From: JAKANT01 sp035502095
Lineage (GTDB): Bacteria > Pseudomonadota > Gammaproteobacteria > Burkholderiales > Burkholderiaceae_F
Direction: 5' to 3'
DNA length: 64,000 bases
Assembly (NCBI GenBank): GCA_035502095.1
Contig: DATJUX010000008.1
Span: 162,378 to 226,377 of the forward strand
Shown: piece after piece, positions 33,631 through 42,010 of the stretch
Layout of the letters: every line of letters starts with the position of its first letter
How positions within the stretch are numbered: the first letter of the stretch is position 1
Position numbers and translations under genes: made by a program
Notes under the pieces: model-generated
Told to the model about the DNA's origin: nothing
Seen by the model: the letters and a program-made list of their open reading frames with translations, nothing else
The model's database searches: none

Positions 33631-35859
33631 TCAGGCCGCGCTGACTGCGACCGCGACGCCGTTCAGCACGGCGTTGCCCGACAGCGGGTCGCGCGTCGTC
33701 TCGTCGAGCACGGCGTTCAGATTCGCGCCGGGCTGCGCTGCCGCGATGCTCATGCGCGCGTCCTGCGCGTCGTGACCCCAGCCGTGCGGGAGCGAGACCA
33801 CGCCGGGCATCATCGCGTCGCTGAATTCGACCTGCGCCTCGACACAGCGTGCGGTGGCGCCTGCCCCGCTCACGCGCGCGCGCCCGCCGTCCGTGAGGCC
33901 GAACCGTCGCGCATCCTCCGGATGCACGAGCAGGGTGCAACGGTTGCGGCCCTTCGCGAGAGTGGGAAGGTTGTGCATCCAGCTGTTGTTGGAACGCACC
34001 TGCCGGCGGCCGATGATGACGAGATCCGGCGCCGGGTCGTCGAGGCGCTGCGTCGCGCGCGCGAGTTCGGCAAGAAGCATCGAGGGTGCGAGCTCGATCC
34101 GCCCGGACGGGGTGCGCAACACCTCCGGCACACGCGGCGCCAGCGCACCCAGGTCGATGCCGCCGGGCGTCGCAAGCAGCTTGTCCAGATCGAGGCCGTC
34201 GGGCACGAGGCCGAAGCGGTCGCCGTACGGTCCCGCGCGCAGGGCGAGGTCGACCAGGCGTTCCGGCCCGCGCCGGCCCGCGAGCGCCTTCATCACCGCG
34301 GCACTTTGTTCGCCCGCCAGGCGCTGGACGTCGGCTTCGGTCAGCTCGTCGTCGAACTTGTCGATATCGATGCCGGCACCGCGGCCGCTCGCAATCGCTG
34401 CCAGGCGAAGGAGGACCTGCCATTCGGCGAGCTGGCCGGCAGCTCGCGGCAGGACCGCGGCGCTCGCTCGCGCGGCATTGCGATAACCGAACTGAGGAAA
34501 CGCGGCGTCGTAGTGCTGGTCTTCGAGCGGTGAGCTGCCGGGCAGGACGACGTCGGCAAAACGCGTGGTTTCGTTCAGGTAGACGTCGAGGCTCACCATG
34601 AAGTCGAGCTTTTCCAGCGCGGCCCCGAGACGTTTGCCGTTCGGGGCGGAGAGGACCGGGTTGGCGGCGAGCGTGATCAAGGCGCGCACCTGGCCTGGGC
34701 CTGGCGTCTCGATCTCCTCCGCCAGGCACGTGAGCGGCAATTCGCCGAAGACCTCCGGTGCGCCGGCGACGCGGCTTTTGTGTCGTCCCGTGGCAACGCC
34801 GCGTCCTTTCCCGGGTGCGCCGAGCGTGTTCCTGGCAAAGGCCGGGGCGCGCGGAAACATCGCGCCGCCCGGCTCGTCGAGATGGCCGGTCAAGACGTTG
34901 ACCAGATCGACCAGCCAGCTCGTCAGCGTGCCGAATTCCTGCGTGCAGGTTCCGAGGCGGCCGTACACGGCCGCGCGCTCGGTCGCCGCGAGCGAGCGGG
35001 CGAGGCCGCGAATCGCGTCGGCGCCGATGCCGCAACGCGCGGCGACGCGCTCGGCCGCGAACTGCGAAAACGCCGGGGCGAGTTGCTCGATGCCGTTCAC
35101 GTGCCCAGCCAGTCGGCCGAGCCGCACCAGGCTTTCGTCGAGCAGCGTCGCGACGATTCCAGCGAGGAAGAACGCGTCGGCGCCGGGCCGGATGAAATGG
35201 AACTCGTCGGCCAGCTCGGCGGTTTCGTTGCGCCGCGGGTCGATGACGACCAGGCGGCCGCCGCGCGCGCGCAGCGCCTTCGCCTTGCCGCGGAAATCCG
35301 GAACGGTCCAGAGGCTGCCGTTCGAGACGGCCGGATTGGCACCCAGGATCACGAGCAGCTGCGTGCGTTCGATGTCCGGCACCGGGATCGACAGCCACTC
35401 GCCGAACATCAGGCCGCTCGAAAGCTGCTTCGGCATCTGGTCGATGGTGGACGCTGAATACACGTTGCGCGTCGCAAGCGCCCGCGCGAAGCGCGACAGG
35501 TAAAGGATCAGGCCGGCCTTGTGCACCGACGGGTTGCCGAACACCGTCGCGACCGCGTCGCGGCCATGTTGTTGCTGGATCGGGACCAGCCTGCGCTCGA
35601 TCTCCGCGAAGGCCTCGTCCCACGACGCTTCGACGAAACGCCCGTCGCGCTTGACGAGCGGCTTGCGCAGCCGGTCCGGGTCCTCGTGCAGGTCCTTCAG
35701 CGCGACCGCCTTCGGACAGATATAGCCGCGGCTGAACACGTCGGCGTCATGGCCGCGCACCGACGTCACGCGTTCGTCGGTAACCGTCAGTTCGAGCCCG
35801 CAACAGGCCTCACACAGCGGGCAGATGCGATGGGCGATCCTCGTCTGCGGCCGACTCAT
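33631..35859 (-). CDS. Molybdopterin oxidoreductase (Mo-bisMGD, one 4Fe-4S cluster)
   Basis: 742 residues from the ATG at 35859, which has AGGAGG six bases upstream. The N-terminal cluster motif is Cys13-x2-Cys16-x3-Cys20-x27-Cys48 (ICPLCEACCGLEL, SRGYICPKA), followed by the MopB domains (LLVILGANPAVSNGSLW, VVIDPRRNETAELADEFHF) and a C-terminal molydopterin-dinucleotide-binding domain (RSNNSWMHNLPTL, SLPHGWGHD). There is no Tat signal, so it is cytoplasmic. No FeS or membrane subunit gene is nearby, unlike respiratory members. The substrate is unknown. It follows the TetR gene on the same strand after 59 bases. Confidence 0.93.
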   Translation of the reverse strand: MSRPQTRIAHRICPLCEACCGLELTVTDERVTSVRGHDADVFSRGYICPKAVALKDLHEDPDRLRKPLVKRDGRFVEASWDEAFAEIERRLVPIQQQHGRDAVATVFGNPSVHKAGLILYLSRFARALATRNVYSASTIDQMPKQLSSGLMFGEWLSIPVPDIERTQLLVILGANPAVSNGSLWTVPDFRGKAKALRARGGRLVVIDPRRNETAELADEFHFIRPGADAFFLAGIVATLLDESLVRLGRLAGHVNGIEQLAPAFSQFAAERVAARCGIGADAIRGLARSLAATERAAVYGRLGTCTQEFGTLTSWLVDLVNVLTGHLDEPGGAMFPRAPAFARNTLGAPGKGRGVATGRHKSRVAGAPEVFGELPLTCLAEEIETPGPGQVRALITLAANPVLSAPNGKRLGAALEKLDFMVSLDVYLNETTRFADVVLPGSSPLEDQHYDAAFPQFGYRNAARASAAVLPRAAGQLAEWQVLLRLAAIASGRGAGIDIDKFDDELTEADVQRLAGEQSAAVMKALAGRRGPERLVDLALRAGPYGDRFGLVPDGLDLDKLLATPGGIDLGALAPRVPEVLRTPSGRIELAPSMLLAELARATQRLDDPAPDLVIIGRRQVRSNNSWMHNLPTLAKGRNRCTLLVHPEDARRFGLTDGGRARVSGAGATARCVEAQVEFSDAMMPGVVSLPHGWGHDAQDARMSIAAAQPGANLNAVLDETTRDPLSGNAVLNGVAVAVSAA

Positions 35860-35918
35860 GGCAGCCTCCTGGAGCGGGCGACTGGCCGCAACATACCGCA
35901 GTACTGCCGGTGCACCAA

Positions 35919-36524
35919 TTACCTCGGAGGTTGGACCGGACGGATGGAGTCCTGCGCAAAACGCGCCTTCAGCGCGGCGGCCGAGGCCTTCAATATCTCG
36001 CGTGAAAGCTTCTCGTCGTTGACCGCGCGGGCCATCGCGACCGCACCGACCAGTGTCGCCAGGGCCGCCACGGCAGTTGAATGGCGCTTCTTCGGCGGCA
36101 CGCGTTCCATGAGCCTTTCGAGCACCTCGACGTAGCGGCGTACCTGGCGCGTGTACGCGCCGCGCACCCGGTCCCCGCTGCGCACCACGTCGTTCGCCAG
36201 CGTGGTCACCGCACAACCGGAGGTGAGATTGTCGCGGTGGGCGAGGCTCAGGTACGCGTCCACCAGCGCGCCGAGGGTCGCGCCCGGCTTGACCGCGATC
36301 GCGTCGACTGCGACGCTGCCGTCGTCGAGGGCGCACTGGATGGCCTCCGCCACGAGGTCCGCGCGCGAACCGAAGTGGCGGTAGAACCCGCCGTGCGTCA
36401 GCCCGGCGCTCTTCATCAGGTCCGCCACGCTGATGCCGTCGACGCCCAGCTCGCGAAACCGATCCGCGGCGACCTTGACGATACGGTCGTGGCTGTCAGC
36501 TTTCGCAGCCCGTGAATGTCCCAT
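35919..36524 (-). CDS. TetR/AcrR family transcriptional regulator
   Basis: 201 residues from the ATG at 36524. The N-terminal helix-turn-helix reads RFRELGVDGISVADLMKSAG then LTHGGFYRHFGSRADLVAEA, very typical of the TetR group with LTHGGFYRHF. The C-terminal ligand-binding half is helical, with SLAHRDNLTSGCAVTTLAND. The frame is open further upstream, but MGHSRAAKADSHDRI gives the usual start. It probably represses the divergent unknown gene at 36644 and itself through the inverted repeat at 36550-36578, and may control the molybdenum enzyme downstream. Inducer unknown. Confidence 0.92.
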   Translation of the reverse strand: MGHSRAAKADSHDRIVKVAADRFRELGVDGISVADLMKSAGLTHGGFYRHFGSRADLVAEAIQCALDDGSVAVDAIAVKPGATLGALVDAYLSLAHRDNLTSGCAVTTLANDVVRSGDRVRGAYTRQVRRYVEVLERLMERVPPKKRHSTAVAALATLVGAVAMARAVNDEKLSREILKASAAALKARFAQDSIRPVQPPR

Positions 36525-36549
36525 GGGCCGATTGTCGCCGAGTGATGCG

Positions 36550-36578
36550 GCCATCGGGAGCCTGCCGGAGCCGATGGC
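36550..36578. promoter_or_regulatory. Inverted repeat, candidate TetR operator
   Basis: GCCATCGG (36550-36557) and CCGATGGC (36571-36578) are perfect 8-base arms around a 13-base centre, lying between the divergent TetR gene and the gene at 36644. A TATACT sequence at 36603-36608 could be the -10 of the rightward promoter, but no good -35 is seen. Confidence 0.4.
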
Positions 36579-36643
36579 ACGCGCGAACTTCTGGATGATG
36601 CTTATACTCCAGATCGCCGGCGCCCCTAGAAAGGAGAGCATCG

Positions 36644-37213
36644 ATGGACCTGGAACAGACGAAACAAGCGTTGGTGGGGCGGTGGCGCAGCATCGCACCC
36701 GAGATCCGCCCGAGCGCGAGCAAGAACGCCGACGGGACACTCAAGCCCTTCTACCTGAGGCGCGACTTCCGGTATTTCGCGGGCGACCGCTTCGAACTGG
36801 CGATCGTCAATTCAGCGGATCCATACGGCGCTGTCCCGCTGGCGCGGATTCTCATCAAGGGGCACATGTTGTGGCGCGGCCCGCACCCGATCGCCGCCGG
36901 CGCGCAAAAGGTGGACTTCGTCGCGGACGAGGCCTACGAGGTCACTCCACTCGTCCAGGGCTTCGCCGACCTGCTGAATCAGGTCGCCTCCGGCAAGGGC
37001 TACGACAAGTGGGCGGTCAACGCTCCGCAGAGCATCTTCGGCAAGAGCTTTGCGCCGTTCGGCCTGGTCGAGGGGCGGCATTTCATGGAGTACGACCTCG
37101 TGTACCTCGGCCACGAGATGCTGTTCTGGGGGGCGCGCAACATCGACGGACGCGGGTTCGACAAGGATGAGAACCGGCCCACCAACCTGCAGATCCCGCT
37201 GGTGCGCGCCTGA
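36644..37213 (+). CDS. Conserved protein of unknown function, 189 residues
   Basis: The family is not one I can name. The protein starts MDLEQTKQALVGRWRSIAPE and contains LKPFYLRRDFRYFAGDRFEL, VPLARILIKGHMLWRGPHP and KVDFVADEAYEVTPLVQGFA. Alternating short strands and the WRS start suggest a lipocalin-like or beta-barrel ligand-binding fold, but this is a guess. No signal peptide or membrane segment. AAGGAG lies upstream of the ATG. It is divergent from a TetR gene with a candidate operator between, so it is probably induced by a small molecule. Convergent with the MaoC gene 3 bases away. Confidence 0.85.
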   Translation: MDLEQTKQALVGRWRSIAPEIRPSASKNADGTLKPFYLRRDFRYFAGDRFELAIVNSADPYGAVPLARILIKGHMLWRGPHPIAAGAQKVDFVADEAYEVTPLVQGFADLLNQVASGKGYDKWAVNAPQSIFGKSFAPFGLVEGRHFMEYDLVYLGHEMLFWGARNIDGRGFDKDENRPTNLQIPLVRA

Positions 37214-37216
37214 ACG

Positions 37217-37672
37217 TCACGTTCGACCGGGGCGGCGCGGAACCACGAGGTTGCCGACGGTCACCTGCACCGGCTCGTCGCGCTGGTTGAAGGTCGTCGT
37301 GCGCACCTTGACCATTCCCTGCTCGGGACGCGATTTCGACGGACGCACCTCGAGGATCTCGCTTTCGATGTGCAGCTCGTCGCCGGGGCGCACCGGCCGC
37401 GGCCAGCGAAACTCGTCGAAGCCGGCCCCGACGACACCGCCGGCAGGCTGAAGGTCGCTTTCGACGAGAAGGCGCATGGTCGCCGCTGCGGTATGCCACC
37501 CGCTCGCGGCGAGGCCGCCGAAAAACGACTTGCTCGCTGCCTGTTCGTCGAGGTGAAAGGGCTGCGGGTCGAATTCGGCCGCAAAGGCCTTGATCCGCTC
37601 CGCATCGATCCGGACCCGCGCGGTCCCGCCGAAGCGCTGCCCGACCTCGAAGTCCTCCAGGTAGTGACTCAT
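37217..37672 (-). CDS. MaoC-family dehydratase, acyl-CoA hot-dog protein
   Basis: 151 residues from the ATG at 37672, supported by AAGGAG eight bases upstream. The single hot-dog domain has FEVGQRFGGTARVRIDAERI, the catalytic pair Asp35 and His40 in FDPQPFHLDE, then GLAASGWHTAAATMRLL. This sequence type is usually annotated as MaoC-like dehydratase acting on enoyl-CoA esters. It is distinct from the MaoC protein at 1249 (different active-site surroundings), so not a recent duplicate. It is divergent from the GlcG-like gene with about 245 bases between them. Confidence 0.9.
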   Translation of the reverse strand: MSHYLEDFEVGQRFGGTARVRIDAERIKAFAAEFDPQPFHLDEQAASKSFFGGLAASGWHTAAATMRLLVESDLQPAGGVVGAGFDEFRWPRPVRPGDELHIESEILEVRPSKSRPEQGMVKVRTTTFNQRDEPVQVTVGNLVVPRRPGRT

Positions 37673-37916
37673 CGCGTCTCCTTTGTGCGGGACATCGACC
37701 TGCACTGCGATTCTCGTCCGCTTCGGTGTCTCGAACCAGAGAATCGTCGGGCCGAAACCGGCAGAACGCCACGACGCCTTCGCTTAGCGGATTTGCGCTT
37801 TGGTCCCTAAGATGGGCGTGGCTTGCCGAGCCCGGGTCGCAGCGCCGCCGCGCCGGGTTCGCACGCTTCGCCGCGACGTGGGCTCAGGACACACAACAAA
37901 CTCCAAGGAGGATCGA

Positions 37917-38456
37917 ATGCGTAGAGTCATGCTGACATCGCTGATGACTTGCGGGGCGCTTCTGATCGGTGCACACACGCAGGTCCAGGCCCAGGCCCAG
38001 GCTCCAGCGCCGCCGGCCGCCGGCGGCACGGCCGACGGTATTCCATTCGATATCCCGTACGGCACGCCGATCAACCTGGAGACGGCGAAGAAGCTGGTGG
38101 CCGCGGTCGAAGCCGAGGCGACCAAGCATCGCTGGAAGATGAACATCGCCGTAGTCGACACGCACGGCGACCTGGTGCACTTCTCGCGCATGGACGGCGC
38201 GCAGCTCGGATCGATCAACGTTTCCCAAGGAAAGGCACGCACGGCGGCGCGCTTCCGCCGCGAGACGCGCGCCTTCTACAACGCCTTCGAGACCGGTCAC
38301 GGCTACGTGGCGACGCTCGATCCGACGCTGATCGCGTCGCCCGGCGGCTGGCCGTTGGTGGAAGGCGGAAAGCTGATCGGCGCCATCGGCTGCAGCGGCG
38401 GCACCGGCGACCAGGACGCCGCGGCCTGCAAGGCCGGCGCCGACCTCGTGAAGTAG
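37917..38456 (+). CDS. GlcG/HbpS-family exported protein
   Basis: 179 residues. A signal peptide with an Ala/Gln-rich end (GALLIGAHTQVQAQAQAQAP) is followed by a complete GlcG domain: INLETAKKLVAAVEAEATKH, NIAVVDTHGDLVHFSRMDGA, SQGKARTAARFRRET, GGWPLVEGGKLIGAIGCSGG and GDQDAAACKAG. Members bind heme or small carboxylates; the cytoplasmic founding member is encoded with glycolate oxidase. Here an exported version stands alone. AAGGAGG lies before the ATG. Convergent with the FMN-binding pseudogene 14 bases later. Confidence 0.93.
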   Translation: MRRVMLTSLMTCGALLIGAHTQVQAQAQAPAPPAAGGTADGIPFDIPYGTPINLETAKKLVAAVEAEATKHRWKMNIAVVDTHGDLVHFSRMDGAQLGSINVSQGKARTAARFRRETRAFYNAFETGHGYVATLDPTLIASPGGWPLVEGGKLIGAIGCSGGTGDQDAAACKAGADLVK

Positions 38457-38470
38457 ATCTCCCGCCGCGC

Positions 38471-39452
38471 TCAGCGCGGTGGCTGTGCTTCGCTCCGCCA
38501 GGTGCCCGTGTCGGCAAGCTGCGGTGCCTGCTGAGGCGTGGTCCACCGCAGCGGCAACGCCGCGGGGAACCAGCGGCTGCTCGTGACCCGGACGCGCAGC
38601 AGGCGCTGCGCGCCCGCGAACGCTTCCACTTCGCGACCGTCCCAGACGCTCTCCGCGCCGCCGGTGAGCTCGAGCATGTCGCCGTGCTCGTAGTCGACGA
38701 ACAGCAACCCGGCGTGCGGGTATGCGGCGATGTTGCCAAGCGTGTTGAACAGGAAGTTGCCGCGGAAATCGGGCGCGAGCAGTTCCGTGCCGCCCGGCCC
38801 CGTCCGCACCCGTACGAAACCAGGCTTGCCGCCCCGGTGCGAAACGTCGACGCCATCGGCTCCGGCACGACCGCGTGCGTCGGCTGCGGCGCTCGCGATG
38901 TAGAACGTGTCGGAGCGTTCGATCAGTGCCGACGCGCGGCCGTCGAGGAAGCCGTCGCGCCGCTGTTCCGCCTGACCCGCCGGCGCGCGTTCGATCCACT
39001 GCGGCGCGCGTGCCTGGATGTACTTCGGACAGTTGCCGAAGCTTTGCTCGACTTCGACCGTGAAGCCCTCCGCGTCCAGGTCGACGAGGGTGCCGTTCGC
39101 GCGATTGCGCCGGCGCGACTGAGCTTCGATGCCGAGGAGCCCGAGCGGAGCCCCGATCGCGAGCCCTTCGCGGAGCGGGTCGCCCTCGAGCGGCCGGGCA
39201 CGAATCGTCAGATGCCGCGCATCGGACGCGCGAACGAAACCCCGGGGCGCCAAACAGGATCGACGCCCAGGGACGACGGGCCGCATCGATGCTCCCGACC
39301 AGCAGCGTGGGCAACTGCGCGAAGAACGCGCGGTGCTGCTCCGGCATGAAAGTGCGTACGAAGCGCGCTGCGGTGGCCCCGATCTGCTCGCGCACGCCGG
39401 CGCGCTCCTGCAGCGCCAGCTCGCCCTCGTGGAAGATCGCGCCTGGAGTCAT
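38471..39452 (-). pseudogene. Pyridoxamine 5'-phosphate oxidase-like FMN-binding protein with a frameshift
   Basis: The N-terminal frame begins MTPGAIFHEGELALQERAG and reaches ASILFGAPGF, then loses sense. The other reverse frame continues FVRASDARHLTIRARPLEGD through SDTFYIASAAAD and GNFLFNTLGNIAAYPHAGLL to the stop at 38471. This is a split-barrel PPOX-type protein of about 326 residues. One extra base in the homopolymers at 39237-39247 (AAA, CCCC, GGGG) explains the break. Conservation on both sides suggests error or very recent mutation. Its ATG overlaps the stop of the GST-C-domain gene in an ATGA, so they are coupled. Confidence 0.75.
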
Positions 39453-39793
39453 CTGGCGGCCTGCTGCAGCTCTGGCAGCCGCGAACGCCGTACCGGAACG
39501 AAGCGGGGCAGTGCCTCGACGCGGGCCAGCCACGCGCGCAGGTTGGGATATGGCTCGAGCGAGATCCTTCCTTCGTCGACGAGAGCGGTGTACGAATAGA
39601 TTGCGATATCAGCGAGCGTCGGGTGCGCGGCGGCCAGAAAGCGCTGCCCCTCGAGGTGCCGCTCGAGCAGCGTGAAGATCCGGTCTGTCTTTTCGATGAC
39701 ATCGGGAGGGGCCGGCTTGCTGCGGAACAAGCCCGAGATGGCGTACGTGTAGAACTTGATCGGCTGCAAGGGTTGCAGCTCGCGTGCAGCCAT
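39449..39793 (-). CDS. GST C-terminal-domain-only protein
   Basis: 114 residues. The sequence (FRSKPAPPDVIEKTDRIFTL, then LLERHLEGQRFLAAAHPTLADIAI split over two helices, and NLRAWLARVEALPRFVPVR) is a glutathione S-transferase C-terminal helical domain. The thioredoxin-like N-terminal domain that binds glutathione is absent. GGAGG ten bases before the ATG shows this is the actual start, and no GST N-domain frame is found upstream, where the LysR gene begins. It may be an accessory partner of the FMN-binding protein it is coupled to, or a truncated relic. Confidence 0.75.
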   Translation of the reverse strand: MAARELQPLQPIKFYTYAISGLFRSKPAPPDVIEKTDRIFTLLERHLEGQRFLAAAHPTLADIAIYSYTALVDEGRISLEPYPNLRAWLARVEALPRFVPVRRSRLPELQQAAR

Positions 39794-39881
39794 AGGTAGG
39801 TTCCTCCGTGGACGTCGGCTGGAACCGCAAAATAGGACGGGCGCGGCGAAAAGAGAATGGCCGCGGTTGACATTTCACCGT

Positions 39882-39894
39882 TGCAGCCGCTGCA
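39882..39894. promoter_or_regulatory. Candidate LysR-type binding box (T-N11-A dyad)
   Basis: TGCAGCCGCTGCA is a perfect dyad of the T-N11-A form, extended by one T/A pair on each side, located 10 bases before the LysR start and between divergent genes. A TTGACA at 39867-39872 and TGCAAT at 39891-39896 overlap it. It is a likely autoregulatory site also facing the GST/FMN-binding pair. Confidence 0.4.
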
Positions 39895-39904
39895 ATGCCG
39901 GCGC

Positions 39905-40839
39905 ATGGATCGACTCGACAGCCTGCGTGTCTTCGTCGCGGTAAGGGAAGCGAACGGCTTTGCCGAGGCCGCGCGCCGGCTCGGCCTCTCGGCATCCGCG
40001 GTCACGCGCGCCATCCTGGCGCTGGAGCAGCGCCTCGGCGCGCAGTTGCTGCACCGGACGACACGCAGCTTGCGCGTCACCGAAGCGGGCGGGCGCTTCC
40101 TCGAAGACTGCCGGCGCATCCTCGCCGACCTCGACGAGGCCGAGGCCTCGGCCCGCGGCGCGCACGCGGTCGCGCAGGGACAGCTTGCGGTCACCGCGCC
40201 GTCGATGTTCGGACGCCTGCACGTCACGCCGGTGCTGTTCGATTTCCTCGCGCGTCACGCGGAGGTCAGCGCCCGGACGCTTTTCGTCGATCGGGTCGTC
40301 AACCTGCTCGACGAAGGCCTGGATGTCGCCGTGCGTATCGCGCACCTTCCGGACTCGGGGCTCACGGCCATATCGGTCGGCGCGATGCGCCGGGTCGTGG
40401 TGGCCTCACCCGACTACCTGGGCGCGCACGGCGTGCCGCGCGTGCCGGCGGACCTGAGGCACCACCGGGCGATGGGTTTCCTGCGAAGCAGCGGCCAGCC
40501 TCCGATGTGGTCGTTCTATCCACCCGACACGAAGGACCGCTCGGCGCGCGAGGTCGTGCCGCCGACGATGCAACTGGTTGCCAACTCGGGGAGGTCCCGA
40601 TCAGCGGCGCGCTGCGCGGGCACGGCCTGGCGCGTGCGCTGATCTACCAGGTTGCCGACGACATTCAGGCCGGCCGGTTGCAGATCGTGCTGGCGGACTA
40701 TGAGCCGACGCCGGTCCCGGTGCACGTCGTCACCCTTGCCGGACGCAAGGCGCCGGCGAAAGTCCGTGCGTTGGTCGACTTCGCCGTCGAGCGCCTGCGC
40801 GGCGATCCGGTGCTCGCGGGCGCCGCGTTCCTCGCCTGA
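39905..40839 (+). pseudogene. LysR-family regulator with a -1 frameshift in its effector domain
   Basis: From ATG 39905: winged helix-turn-helix MDRLDSLRVFVAVREANGFA, ARRLGLSASAVTRAILALEQ, then LLHRTTRSLRVTEAG, and a periplasmic-binding-like effector domain. At about 40590 the frame changes: MQLVANSG is followed by sense in another frame (EVPISGALRGHGLARALIY, RLQIVLADYEPTPVPVHVV) to 40839. Adding one G to the GGGG at 40588-40591 restores about 312 residues, the normal LysR length. It is divergent from the GST/FMN-binding pair, its probable target. If the indel is real, the effector domain is destroyed. Confidence 0.85.
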
Positions 40840-40842
40840 ACG

Positions 40843-40872
40843 CGCCGGCGTTTCCCCACCGGCGTTTCTTCT
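40843..40872 (+). terminator. Intrinsic terminator after the LysR gene
   Basis: CGCCGG (40843-40848) and CCGGCG (40859-40864) form a 6-bp stem with a 10-base loop, followed by TTTCTTCT, three bases after the TGA of the LysR gene. A short but correctly placed terminator before the convergent second LysR gene. Confidence 0.5.
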
Positions 40873-40887
40873 GGCGGCTGGTCGCGG

Positions 40888-41829
40888 TCAGGCGGGCGAG
40901 GTCGCTTCGCGCGACTCCGCGATGGCCGCCTTGGGGGCCGGCGCGGTTTCGCCCTGCCAGCTTTCGCGCACAAGTTCGAGCAGCGCCTCGATCAGCGGAT
41001 CGTCCTGGCGCTCGGCGAGCGTGACGAACCAGAGGGTCGTCGTCAGGCGTGCCTTGTCCCAGATGACGATCTCACCGGCACTTTCGCTCTCTCTCGCGTC
41101 CTCTTCGCGCATCAGCGAGACGCCGACGCCGGAGCGCACGAGGTCGATGATGACCCGCTCGTCGTCGGCTTCGACGCGGTGCTGCGGCGGATCGACGTGG
41201 TGATCGCCCAGCAGCTTCGTCACCAGGCGGTTGTGCGTGCTGAGATCCGGCGTCATCACCCACGGCAGCGACGCGATTTCGGACCAGTCCGCGGCGCGCA
41301 CGCGGTCCGCCCACTCCGCCGGCGCCGTGACGCGATAGACACAGACGCGCAGCGGCAGCGCCGCGAAACCCGGTCCGGGGTCGTCGCCGAAGTAGAAGGT
41401 AGCGTCGAGCTTGCGTTCGCGCACGTTCTCCAGCGCGATGCCCGACATCTCGTGATGGAGCTCGAGTTCGAGACCCGGGAAACGCTGCAGCGTGCAGTTG
41501 AGCAGCTCGCCGATGCGGTTGGTGTGCGGATCGCTCACGGTGCCGATGCGCAGCGTCCCGGTGATCTCGCCCTTCAAGCCGCGCGCGGCCTTCTTGAGCG
41601 CTTCGGCCGCCGCGAGCACCTTGGTCGCGTGGGCGAGCAGGTCACGGCCGGCCGCCGTGAGTTGCATGCCCGTGGGCCGGCGCTCGAACAGGCGCACCTC
41701 GAATTCGTTTTCGAGTGCCTTGATCTGGCCGCTCACTGCGGGCTGGCTGAGATGCAGACGCTCCGCGGCGCGAGTCAGGTGGCCTTCCTTGGCGATCGCG
41801 GCAAAGGTGCGTAGCTGGTAGAGCTCCAT
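40888..41829 (-). CDS. LysR-family transcriptional regulator
   Basis: 313 residues. The helix-turn-helix reads MELYQLRTFAAIAKEGHLTR, AAERLHLSQPAVSGQIKALE, then LFERRPTGMQLTAAG. The effector domain (GTLRIGTVSDPHTNRIGELL, LHHEMSGIALENVRERKLD, DDERVIIDLVRSGVGVSLMR) resembles the CysB/CbbR-like group with an aliphatic or aromatic ligand pocket. Intact and of normal size. It shares an AT-rich upstream region with the divergent small gene at 42011; no obvious metabolic target lies next to it. Confidence 0.94.
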   Translation of the reverse strand: MELYQLRTFAAIAKEGHLTRAAERLHLSQPAVSGQIKALENEFEVRLFERRPTGMQLTAAGRDLLAHATKVLAAAEALKKAARGLKGEITGTLRIGTVSDPHTNRIGELLNCTLQRFPGLELELHHEMSGIALENVRERKLDATFYFGDDPGPGFAALPLRVCVYRVTAPAEWADRVRAADWSEIASLPWVMTPDLSTHNRLVTKLLGDHHVDPPQHRVEADDERVIIDLVRSGVGVSLMREEDARESESAGEIVIWDKARLTTTLWFVTLAERQDDPLIEALLELVRESWQGETAPAPKAAIAESREATSPA

Positions 41830-42010
41830 GACTCAGTGCCTCCTCCCGGGGCGCCCGCGATTTTGCGATGCGGAAAAACGAACCGGGTTCGATTGGGTGC
41901 AGGTAATCATAACAATTTGAAAATACTATTTTATTTCAGTTTTTCGAGGGTCAAACTTGGTGTCGTGCAGCGCACCATTTTGCGCTGAAAATCAACGGGA
42001 TGGAACCCCC
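41830..42010. promoter_or_regulatory. AT-rich divergent promoter region
   Basis: Bases 41905-41945 are much richer in A+T than anything nearby (runs such as AATTTGAAAATACTATTTTA), upstream of the LysR gene on one side and the small gene on the other. Such islands usually mark promoters in high-GC genomes. No exact boxes are assigned. Confidence 0.3.

Noticed and set aside
37980..38015. Short tandem repeat of CAGGCC-like units
   Set aside because: It only encodes the Gln/Ala-rich end of the GlcG-like signal peptide, and has too few units to be a meaningful repeat element.
39867..39896. TTGACA-N18-TGCAAT as a housekeeping promoter for the LysR gene
   Set aside because: It would place the transcript start almost on the start codon, and the second box is only a 4/6 match that coincides with the LysR-type dyad. 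Not called as a promoter.
41905..41945. AT-rich stretch as a replication or mobilisation origin
   Set aside because: It is only about 40 bases, with no iterons, no DnaA boxes seen and no rep or mob gene. A divergent promoter explains it.
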